DNA of 11,600 nt, from NCBI GenBank assembly GCA_027364815.1, contig DAHXOQ010000067.1, forward strand, positions 1 through 11,600, in the 5' to 3' direction. The notes beneath the pieces were generated by a model. That model was not told the origin of the DNA. It saw only the letters and a list, made by a program, of their open reading frames with translations, and made no database searches. Source of the DNA: Acidobacteriaceae bacterium (GTDB lineage: Bacteria > Acidobacteriota > Terriglobia > Terriglobales > Acidobacteriaceae). Position 1 is the first letter of the stretch; each line of letters opens with the position of its first letter. Made by a program: the position numbers and the translations under genes. Positions 1-6,346 of this stretch are shown piece by piece.

Positions 1-1
1 G

Positions 2-286
2 GTGGCAGCGTCAATCTGCTCGCATGGCGTGGCTGCGAGTGGGCCAGTTGCGGGAGTGGGGCAGTGGCTGGTGGCGTGTTTGGTTTGGGGGATTGGATTG
101 TCGTTAGGCGGCACGACCGGGTACGCAATTAATCCTGCGATACATTTGGGGCCACGGTTGGTTCATTCATTGCTGCCGATTCCGGGGAAGGGCGGATCCG
201 ATTGGGGATATGCGTGGATCCCGGTTGTGGGACCGTTGCTGGGCGGGGCGCTGGTGGGTGTGTTGTTGAAGTTTGCGCATCTCTAA
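2..286 (+). CDS. MIP family channel (aquaporin / glycerol uptake facilitator), C-terminal part
   Basis: This is the C-terminal part of an inner-membrane channel for water or small polyols; the gene begins before the window. The visible 94 residues contain a hydrophobic segment (about 21-36), the second half-helix with its NPA motif (residues 44-46), the GPR that follows, a loop reading LLPIPGKGGSDWGYAW, and the last membrane helix. The layout resembles Bacillus-type GlpF (GYAINPARDLGPR, then LLPIPGKG). The anomaly is immediately after NPA: the family has Arg-Asp, with the Arg forming the selectivity filter, but here the codons ata and cat at 140-145 give Ile-His. The rest of the domain is intact, so either the pore has altered selectivity or the channel is decaying. 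The gene stops 29 bp before the glycosyltransferase start. The family call is firm; glycerol versus water cannot be decided. Confidence 0.9.
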   Translation: MAASICSHGVAASGPVAGVGQWLVACLVWGIGLSLGGTTGYAINPAIHLGPRLVHSLLPIPGKGGSDWGYAWIPVVGPLLGGALVGVLLKFAHL

Positions 287-315
287 TTTGAGCGCGTCTC
301 AGCTATCATGCTGAT

Positions 316-1155
316 ATGCGGCCCTCAGTCATAGTGCTTTCCTTTAATTCCGAAGATACGTTGGGTGCGACGCTTGAGCGTGCGCGCAAGATCTCGGATG
401 AGATCTTCGTTGTGGACTCTTTCAGCACGGATGGAAGTGTGAAGTTGGCGCGATCACTGGGCGCGACCGTGGTGGAGCATGCCTTTGAGCATTATGGGGC
501 GCAGCGGAATTGGGCGATGGATAATTTGCCGATTACGCGCCCGTGGCAATTGCACCTGGATGCCGATGAGGTGATGGATGAGCGGCTGATCCAGGCGATT
601 CTGGCGCTGCCCGATGAACCAACAGAGAGTGGATTTTTTCTGGCTCGGTATGTGCGCTTTTTGGGGCGCGTCTTGATGCATGGCGGGATGAGCCCTACAT
701 GGCATTTGCGATTGTTCAGGACGGGCGTAGGACGGTGCGAGGATCGCAAATACGATCAACACTACTTGCTGTTGAGCGGTCTGAGTACACAGCTGCCCGG
801 GACAATGGTGGATGATATGCGCCTGACGCTCACGGAGTGGACGGCGCGGCACAATCGCTGGGCTGATGGCGAAGTGGCAGAACTCGGTGCGAATGAGACG
901 GCGGGGCGGGTGGTGCCCGACGCTAGAGGTAATCCGGCGCAGAAGAAAAGATATTTGCGCGGGAAGTACAACCGGGCCCCCCTGTTTTTAAGGGCGTTTG
1001 CATTGTTTTTCTATCGCTATTTTTTGCGGTTGGGATTTTTGGATGGAACGGAAGGTTTTATTTATTGGGTGCTGCAGACGTTCTGGTTCAGATTTTTGGT
1101 GGATGCAAAAATTTGGGAGAAAAGGAATGCAGCGAGGCTTCAAGAGAAGGGTTAG
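316..1155 (+). CDS. Family 2 glycosyltransferase, WaaE/KdtX-like
   Basis: A 279-aa sugar transferase of the GT2 (GT-A fold) family, probably acting at the cytoplasmic face of the inner membrane on lipopolysaccharide core or another surface glycan. The N-terminus PSVIVLSFNSEDTL (3-16) is the nucleotide-sugar binding strand. VVDSFSTDGS (32-41) is the second nucleotide-binding motif, and LHLDADE (79-85) carries the metal-binding DxD. HGGMSPTWHLRLFRTG (122-137) lies in the acceptor region. The C-terminus (about 222-262) is rich in Phe, Leu and Tyr, typical of the WaaE-like beta-glucosyl/heptose transferase group and suggesting membrane association. The start at 316 follows from the immediate GT2 motif; I see no Shine-Dalgarno sequence before it. 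It lies 29 bp after the channel gene and may be read through from it. The exact donor and acceptor are not determinable. Reading downstream leads into a palindromic repeat. Confidence 0.88.
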   Translation: MRPSVIVLSFNSEDTLGATLERARKISDEIFVVDSFSTDGSVKLARSLGATVVEHAFEHYGAQRNWAMDNLPITRPWQLHLDADEVMDERLIQAILALPDEPTESGFFLARYVRFLGRVLMHGGMSPTWHLRLFRTGVGRCEDRKYDQHYLLLSGLSTQLPGTMVDDMRLTLTEWTARHNRWADGEVAELGANETAGRVVPDARGNPAQKKRYLRGKYNRAPLFLRAFALFFYRYFLRLGFLDGTEGFIYWVLQTFWFRFLVDAKIWEKRNAARLQEKG

Positions 1156-1178
1156 ATGATTTGTCTATTGCTACGCCA

Positions 1179-1247
1179 TCGGCCCGCCTTCGCGCGATTA
1201 CAAAGACTGGCCTGCCGAGCCGTAACGCGTTTCAACGCGCGAAGGCT
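1179..1247. repeat. 69-bp palindromic repeat, copy 1 (REP-like)
   Basis: The same 69 bases recur at 1539-1607 in the same orientation with two substitutions (1200 a versus 1560 g; 1225 a versus 1585 g), exactly 360 bp away. The ends are inverted: GCCTTCGCGCG at 1186-1196 pairs with CGCGCGAAGGC at 1236-1246 (11 bp, 39-nt loop). A second hairpin, CGCGT-TTCA-ACGCG (1226-1239), competes with the outer stem. The repeat lies 23 bp after the glycosyltransferase stop and 22 bp beyond the end of the GIY-YIG gene. Size and structure suggest a REP/BIME-like or MITE-like dispersed element; copy number in the genome is unknown. Confidence 0.93.
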
Positions 1248-1269
1248 CGAATAGATGAATTACTGTTCT

Positions 1270-1506
1270 TTACAGCCGCTTCTTCGCGAATGCTCTGCCA
1301 GATGCGGACTTAAGATAATGCTCAAATGCAAAAGCCATTTTTTCGTCTGAGAAGGCAATGTATGTTTTTAGTTTCCAAGGCTTGAATTTTGAGGTGTAGG
1401 GCACTTCGCCAGCATTGTGTTGGGCAAGACGGGCGCGTAAATCGTCAGTCACTCCGACATAGAAATGTTCGCCTTCGATGCTGTTCAGGATGTAGACGTA
1501 TTTCAT
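1270..1506 (-). CDS. Small GIY-YIG domain nuclease (UPF0213/YhbQ-like)
   Basis: A 78-aa single-domain protein of the GIY-YIG superfamily, whose members are metal-dependent DNA endonucleases (UvrC N-domain, homing enzymes, YhbQ-type stand-alone proteins). From the chosen Met the order of motifs is: KYVYILNS (the GIY strand), FYVGVT (the YIG strand), DLRARLAQHNAG with the conserved Arg and the H-N-x-G turn, and FEHYLKS with the catalytic Glu. The C-terminal FAKKRL is also typical. An ATG 57 bases further upstream would add 19 residues encoded partly by the palindromic repeat, so I use 1506, which fits the domain edge; no good ribosome site is visible. The gene sits exactly between two direct copies of a 69-bp palindrome and next to tRNA-Ala. 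Such tiny ORFs are often misannotated as UvrC. Substrate unknown; a role in moving or maintaining the repeats is conjecture. Confidence 0.9.
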   Translation of the reverse strand: MKYVYILNSIEGEHFYVGVTDDLRARLAQHNAGEVPYTSKFKPWKLKTYIAFSDEKMAFAFEHYLKSASGRAFAKKRL

Positions 1507-1538
1507 AGAAGGTAGGTGGGGGCCAAGTGAGAAGATGT

Positions 1539-1607
1539 TCGGCCCGCCTTCGCGCGATTGCAAAGACTGGCCTGCCGAGCCGTAGCGCGTTTCAACGCGC
1601 GAAGGCT
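1539..1607. repeat. 69-bp palindromic repeat, copy 2, abutting tRNA-Ala
   Basis: Second copy of the repeat at 1179-1247 with 67 of 69 bases identical. The outer stem is GCCTTCGCGCG (1546-1556) with CGCGCGAAGGC (1596-1606). The g at 1585 lengthens the inner hairpin compared with copy 1 (GCGCGT-TTCA-ACGCGC). Its right end, base 1607, is the complement of the last A of the tRNA CCA, so the repeat begins immediately at the tRNA 3' end. There is no T-run, so it is not a classic intrinsic terminator, although it will be the first sequence transcribed past the tRNA. Confidence 0.93.
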
Positions 1608-1682
1608 GGTGGAGCTGAGCGGGATCGAACCGCTGGCCTCCTCGTTGCGAACGAGGCGCTCTCCCAGCTGAGCTACAGCCCC
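1607..1682 (-). tRNA. tRNA-Ala (anticodon CGC)
   Basis: Read on the minus strand this is a complete 76-nt cloverleaf with an encoded CCA. The acceptor stem GGGGCTG/CAGCTCC contains the G3-U70 wobble pair, the main identity element for alanyl-tRNA synthetase. The D arm is GTAGCTCAGCTGGGAGAGC. The anticodon stem CCTCG/CGAGG holds the loop TTCGCAA, so the anticodon is CGC, reading GCG. The T arm has GGTTCGATCC. The discriminator is A (complement of 1610). The CCA (1609-1607) runs straight into the palindromic repeat. Confidence 0.97.
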
Positions 1683-1695
1683 ACGACTGAAGTTC

Positions 1696-1701
1696 ATTCT
1701 A
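1696..1701 (-). promoter_or_regulatory. Candidate -10 box for tRNA-Ala
   Basis: On the minus strand TAGAAT (1701-1696) lies 13 nt before the first base of the tRNA, as expected for a sigma-70 start about 6 nt upstream of the mature 5' end. The matching -35 is weak (TGGATT-like at 17 nt spacing). The location between the hairpin terminator and the tRNA gene supports it. Confidence 0.45.
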
Positions 1702-1744
1702 CCAGTTTGTCGGCATTGAATCCAGTTGGTGCTGATCGACTTTG

Positions 1745-1790
1745 AAAAATCATGGCGCATCGAGTTGTAACTCGGCGCGCCATGATTTTT
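1745..1790 (-). terminator. Long hairpin terminator after the calpain-like gene
   Basis: AAAAATCATGGCGC (1745-1758) pairs perfectly with GCGCCATGATTTTT (1777-1790). An inner CGAGTT/AACTCG stem (1761-1766 with 1769-1774) continues it after a two-base mismatch. The A-tract and T-tract at the two ends give a U-run for transcripts from either strand. It lies 27 bp past the stop of the calpain-like gene and before the tRNA-Ala promoter, so it insulates the tRNA from that transcript. Confidence 0.85.
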
Positions 1791-1817
1791 GTTTGCATGA
1801 TAACTGGGGTTGTTGCG

Positions 1818-2936
1818 TTACTCGTTTGATGAAGAGGAGCAGACGGAGAAAGCCTTGAAGAAAGTTGCGACAGGGATGGTGAAGAGACCGTCGGGAGCGG
1901 GTAATGTTCCCTTGGGATCGCGAAGTGTGATCGTCTGTGCGGCGTCGTTATAGTCCATCACAGAATAAGTGTGTGTGGTGGTAAACCAGGCGGCGTCGGT
2001 GATGCCTTCAGGTAATGACGCGCGCGTGGTTGCAGTCATGGCCTGGCCGGTTTTTTGCATGGCGAGATATTTGGAGGTCATCTCCTGATTGCTGGTGGTG
2101 AAGAGGTAGCCTGAGCCCAGGAAGGCCTGCATGACGCGTTGCGGAGTGGCGGCTTCGACAGCGTTCTTTTCAACGCCAAAGATTTCGCCATCGCGCTGAA
2201 CGACGAAGGAGAGTGTGTTGAAGAAGGTTTCGTCATCGAGGAGGCTGAGGAGGGTCTTATACTCGGTGGCGGAGACGTCGAGAGCTTTGAATTGAGTGGT
2301 CAAGGCTGATTTGAGGTTGGCTTTGTTAAGCTTGAGCACGCCTTCAATGATGGGAGCGCCTTCGCTCACTGTGGAGCGGACGGCGCGATCATAAGCGACG
2401 AGCAGCGGGCCTGACTCACCAAAGAGCGTGGTGGCTTCAGATTTGGTAGAGGCCGGGATGGTGCTGGAGTTCTGGAGCGCTTCGAGGATGCCGATACGAA
2501 GGGCGTGCTGCGCGTAGCCACGCATGAGCACCGCCACCCAATCACCTTCAGAGTTGTCCAGGTGATGGGCCTTGGGATAGTCAGCGTCAACGACGAGAAC
2601 GTACTCCTCGGTACCATCAGGGAAATTGACTAAAAAACCACCGCCGGGATTGCGTGCGATATCTTTGCGAAGCTTGTCTGATGAGGCTTTGGCGATGGCG
2701 GCGATGGCGGCGTGGAAGTAGCTTGCAGATGCAGAGCCTTGGCGCACGGATTTGGGCGTGGCGCCGTCCTTGCCATAGAGCGCGGGGCCGGCCGGAGCTG
2801 TGGGTGTTTTTGTGCCAAAGAAGGGGTCATCTTGCGCGATGGCTGGAAGGGTAATTGCAATGGTGAGCAAAAGCGCGAGGAAAAGCTTCTTGAGCGAGCG
2901 GCAATTCAAGGAAATCAGATTTTGAATACGGGACAT
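1818..2936 (-). CDS. Secreted calpain-like (C2 family) protein lacking the catalytic Cys
   Basis: A 372-aa exported protein. Start 2936 is chosen because GGAGG (2949-2945) lies 8 nt before it and a signal peptide follows: basic stretch to K17, hydrophobic LFLALLLTIAITL (18-30), cleavage after AIA (32-34). The mature part aligns by eye with the calpain core. QGSASASYFHAAIAAIA (66-82) matches the family's QG-x-x-G-D-C-W-F-L-A-A-I-A block, GGFLVNFPDGTEEYVLVVD (99-117) matches the following strand region, and GDWVAVLMRGYA (131-142) the W-x-x-L-x-x-x-A-Y-A helix. THTYSVMDYN (321-330) and TITLRDPKG (335-343) match the His and Asn motifs (HAYSV, LRNPWG). The nucleophile Cys is Ser72, the Asn is Asp340, and only His322 remains. 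So it is probably proteolytically inactive, or a Ser variant. A weak -10 (TACAAT, 3002-2997) lies upstream. Substrate and role unknown. Confidence 0.78.
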   Translation of the reverse strand: MSRIQNLISLNCRSLKKLFLALLLTIAITLPAIAQDDPFFGTKTPTAPAGPALYGKDGATPKSVRQGSASASYFHAAIAAIAKASSDKLRKDIARNPGGGFLVNFPDGTEEYVLVVDADYPKAHHLDNSEGDWVAVLMRGYAQHALRIGILEALQNSSTIPASTKSEATTLFGESGPLLVAYDRAVRSTVSEGAPIIEGVLKLNKANLKSALTTQFKALDVSATEYKTLLSLLDDETFFNTLSFVVQRDGEIFGVEKNAVEAATPQRVMQAFLGSGYLFTTSNQEMTSKYLAMQKTGQAMTATTRASLPEGITDAAWFTTTHTYSVMDYNDAAQTITLRDPKGTLPAPDGLFTIPVATFFKAFSVCSSSSNE

Positions 2937-3180
2937 TGGACTTGCCTCCAAAGTTATACAACCGTTTGTTTTACAGTGCATTCCGTGCCCGGTGGAATTG
3001 TACACCCGTTAGCGTTCGCCTGATTGTTTTAAAGGTCAGGTCATATCTTGCCATATGAATGCGGGGAAATAGCTGAGGAATTTATAAGGATAGAGAAAAA
3101 TGATTGAGGCTGGAATCAACGGCCAGAAATTTTTGCGATAGGGTTGTGGTTTCTTGATAGAAAATGATTTGGCAAAGGAT

Positions 3181-3208
3181 AAGGGCGACTCACGATTGAG
3201 TCGCCCTT
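3181..3208 (-). terminator. Hairpin downstream of rho
   Basis: AAGGGCGACTCA (3181-3192) and TGAGTCGCCCTT (3197-3208) form a perfect 12-bp stem with a CGAT loop, 27 bp after the rho stop codon. In the direction of rho transcription the tail is only ATCCTTTG, a poor U-tract; on the plus strand four T's follow (3207-3210). It is the obvious 3' end signal for the rho mRNA. The rest of 3006-3234 is an AT-rich spacer with a small TCATAT/ATATGA inverted repeat (3041-3058) and no gene that I can support. Confidence 0.75.
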
Positions 3209-3234
3209 TTGTCGTAGGTTGAGTTGCGATTTTT

Positions 3235-4485
<1,251 letters not shown>

Positions 4486-4784
4486 TTTTACCTGCGAAGG
4501 AGAGATGTTTTTTTGAGGGGGAATGATTAGGTGGGAAACTCCGCATAAGAATTCACGAGCGGAGGTTGTGCAAGAGTGTGAACCAGATCTTGAACAGGAA
4601 GTAAGACTGAGTATTTCTGGAGTCAGTTTCTATACTACAACAGAACAGTTCAATTGTACTGCAACAGGCGAACGCTGAATGAGCAAGATTGCATCAAGCG
4701 GAATGAAGAATCTGAAACGCATAACAACGAAATCAGAATTCGCCCGGGCAGGATGAGTTGGCTGAGCTTGATAGGCTGCTCAGG
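4486..4784 (-). other. Spacer between rpoZ and rho (rho leader)
   Basis: These 299 bp hold no convincing gene. Just after the rpoZ stop, CTGAGC (4762-4767) pairs with GCTCAG (4778-4783), but no U-run follows, so read-through into rho is possible. A 16-bp imperfect palindrome centred on CAATTG (4646-4661) lies about 160 bp before rho, with a TACAAT on the minus strand inside it that could serve as a -10 element; no good -35 accompanies it. Whether rho has its own promoter here is open. Confidence 0.5.
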
Positions 4785-5006
4785 TTACGCCGCACGGCGA
4801 TGTTCAACTGGCGCTGAGACCACGTTCTGAACAGGAGCCGGGGCACCGGGATTGGTGGTGCGGAAGCGAACCATGACTTCGTTAGCCGTATCCTGCAGGC
4901 GGGTGTTGGGCTTGTGTAGTTTACGAGTGGCTTTGCTTGCCAGCTGACAAAGCTGGTAACGGTTGGACACGTGAGAGAGTGCCCCAAAAATCAAATCAGA
5001 ACGCAT
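4785..5006 (-). CDS. rpoZ: RNA polymerase omega subunit
   Basis: A 73-aa protein that helps assemble and stabilise the beta' subunit of RNA polymerase. The core RpoZ signature is visible at residues 15-30, NRYQLCQLASKATRKL, matching the family pattern NR(Y/F)-x-L-(V/C)-x-x-A-(S/A)-(K/R)-x-A-R-x-(L/M); the following NEVMVRF (42-48) corresponds to the K-x-V-x-x-A-L/E region. The start MRSDLIFGAL is typical of acidobacterial omega as I remember it. An AAGGAG at 5021-5016 lies 9 nt before the ATG, which fixes the start. The C-terminus is proline/alanine-rich and short. It stands alone here rather than beside gmk or coaBC, and rho follows on the same strand. An ORF in another frame (4733-4987) is a shadow. 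Confidence 0.9.
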   Translation of the reverse strand: MRSDLIFGALSHVSNRYQLCQLASKATRKLHKPNTRLQDTANEVMVRFRTTNPGAPAPVQNVVSAPVEHRRAA

Positions 5007-5425
5007 AAGAAAGTTCTCCTTGGGTAGATGCCTGCCCGATCAGTACTACCTGGCACTGCCGGTGCAGTTGTTGCGTGGTACGGTGGGAGGAGGATTTTTA
5101 CCCGGTCCAGCTAGCAAGCTCGTATGGACCGAAATCGCCCTCTAAGTTTTAGACGCACGAAGCCTGCGTCTAGTTCAAAAAGTTTCTCGCAAAATCTGGC
5201 GAGTTGGAACAGCTGTGGAGTAAGTTTCCTTCCCTGATGTGCCGGAGGGGAGCGCTGCGTGCGAAATTCCCAAAATGGGCACATGACCAACCCGCCGGTT
5301 TCTCACCGTTTTAGCGAAATCCTGATTCAGTCGGAATAAAGCGGCTGGATAAGGAGCGCTGCCAGTGGCAACTCTCAACTCCGGGTGGCAATGATTAAGT
5401 TATACCCGAATGAGTGCCGGGTCAA
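5007..5425 (-). promoter_or_regulatory. Long structured 5' region of rpoZ with a candidate promoter
   Basis: There is no gene I can support in these 419 bp, but several stems occur. CGGTCCA/TGGACCG is at 5103-5109 and 5125-5131. TAGACGCA/TGCGTCTA is at 5150-5157 and 5165-5172. CTCGC/GCGAG is at 5186-5190 and 5199-5203. ATGTGCC/GGCACAT is at 5237-5243 and 5278-5284. A minus-strand promoter candidate is TTGACC (5425-5420) with TATAAC (5404-5399), spacing 15 nt, shorter than ideal. If it is used, rpoZ has a leader of about 385 nt. I do not recognise a known riboswitch or small RNA in it. Confidence 0.4.
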
Positions 5426-5495
5426 CAGTTTTTTGGGGATTTTGGATACTTTTTTGATGCGGGTCCTAAATGCAATACATATTGTTCAAGTAATT

Positions 5496-5576
5496 GATAT
5501 TAAATGAGTAATTATTCGATTTAATATCTCAAAAGTGTGCACTTTTGGCCACATTCCTGATCGATTGGGAGTGTGG
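5496..5576. repeat. Cluster of three adjacent inverted repeats
   Basis: Three back-to-back dyads: GATATTAAAT (5496-5505) with ATTTAATATC (5519-5528), 13-nt spacer; CAAAAGTG-TG-CACTTTTG (5530-5547), a near-perfect 18-bp operator-like palindrome; and CCACATTCCT (5549-5558) with GGGAGTGTGG (5567-5576), 10 pairs including two G-U. They lie in an AT-rich stretch between the divergent rpoZ and small secreted protein genes. They could be protein-binding sites or the stems of an RNA. Confidence 0.75.
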
Positions 5577-5592
5577 GTATTGCTTCTATATA
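5565..5592 (+). promoter_or_regulatory. Candidate promoter for the small secreted protein
   Basis: TTGGGA (5565-5570) and TATATA (5587-5592) are separated by 16 nt; TATAGA two bases on gives 18 nt. The -35 box overlaps the third inverted repeat. The start would lie about 230 nt before the ATG at 5831. The stretch 5600-5820 between them holds no recognised element. Confidence 0.4.
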
Positions 5593-5830
5593 GATGCTGT
5601 TTGTATTCAGAGTGAGAAAGGGAGTGCTGGAATCCGGTATAAGGAGACGCGGCCAAAGCTGTGTCGTTCGTCATAGGATGCGCTGGCGAATCGGGGTAGA
5701 CTGTTGCTGCATCGGGAGATGAAATTGAAGTTCCCGTGAAATGAATTGCGACGGGCCACGAATTGTTTTCAAGGAAATCGCGACTCACCAGCAGGACAAA
5801 AACGGGAAGCTCGATACGAAAGGAGTTTCC

Positions 5831-6175
5831 ATGAAGAAGATTTTTGGATTATTTTTTGCAATTTTATTTTTTACGAATGTATGTATGGCGGCTAACGGCA
5901 CAGGGAAGTTAGCGAGAACAACGGGATACTTACCCGAAGTAGCGAAGCTGCCTGCTGGATACCATCTGACACTCAGTCCACACTCTCCGGCACTGTCGCC
6001 TGATACCTTCATCACGGATGAGAATATCAGTGCGTGGAAAGTTGGCGATGATATTACGTTTATGGATCCGGACCAAGCGCATGCGTGCACAGAGCGTCCT
6101 TCGGATACAGTTTTGATCAATACGACGCGAGCGGAGTGGGTGTGCGCGGTTTCTGTTGCGCCTAAAAAAGAGTAG
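5831..6175 (+). CDS. Small secreted protein of unknown function
   Basis: A 114-aa protein that I do not recognise. Start 5831 is chosen over the in-frame ATG at 5741 because GAAAGGAG ends 5 nt before it and a clear signal peptide begins there: MKK, hydrophobic IFGLFFAILFFTNV, cleavage near CMA-ANG (residues 18-23). The mature chain is about 94 residues with two cysteines, in HACTERPSD and EWVCAVSV, which could form one disulfide in the periplasm or outside. It ends in the basic-acidic tail PKKE. No metal site, lipobox or membrane segment is visible in the mature part. It is divergent from rpoZ and convergent with the ComM-like gene. Inverted repeats and a candidate promoter lie upstream. A weak 8-bp stem without a U-run (6187-6210) follows. 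That it is a real exported protein is well supported; its role is unknown. Confidence 0.75.
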   Translation: MKKIFGLFFAILFFTNVCMAANGTGKLARTTGYLPEVAKLPAGYHLTLSPHSPALSPDTFITDENISAWKVGDDITFMDPDQAHACTERPSDTVLINTTRAEWVCAVSVAPKKE

Positions 6176-6275
6176 GCAGGAAGCTGAGACTTTGGCGAAT
6201 TGCAAAGTCTAGTGTAGTTGCGGAGACGCGTCGTGGGTTGATGCTATGAGAATGAAGGTTAGTGCAAGCCCACCA

Positions 6276-6296
6276 TCGCGCTATTAAAAAGCGCGA
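6276..6296 (-). terminator. Hairpin between convergent genes (weak candidate)
   Basis: TCGCGCT (6276-6282) pairs with AGCGCGA (6290-6296) around an ATTAAAA loop, 51 bp beyond the stop of the ComM-like gene on the minus strand. There is no U-tract after the stem in either direction, so it may only mark a transcript end or help Rho-dependent termination. Confidence 0.35.
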
Positions 6297-6346
6297 AGAT
6301 AGGGCACACAATTCATGGATGGGTGGAGAAAAATAAACACTCAGGC

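Noticed and set aside
1179..1607. CRISPR-like array
   Set aside because: There are only two copies, each a 69-bp palindrome, and the gap between them is a nuclease gene.
1065..1745. Plus-strand ORFs sharing the peptide LRAI-x-KTGLPSR-x-AFQRAKA
   Set aside because: The shared peptide is only the translation of the two palindromic repeats; the ORFs overlap the glycosyltransferase end or run through the tRNA gene.
5175..5378. 67-aa minus-strand ORF upstream of rpoZ
   Set aside because: TTG start, no ribosome site, no recognisable motif, and it runs through several RNA-like stems.
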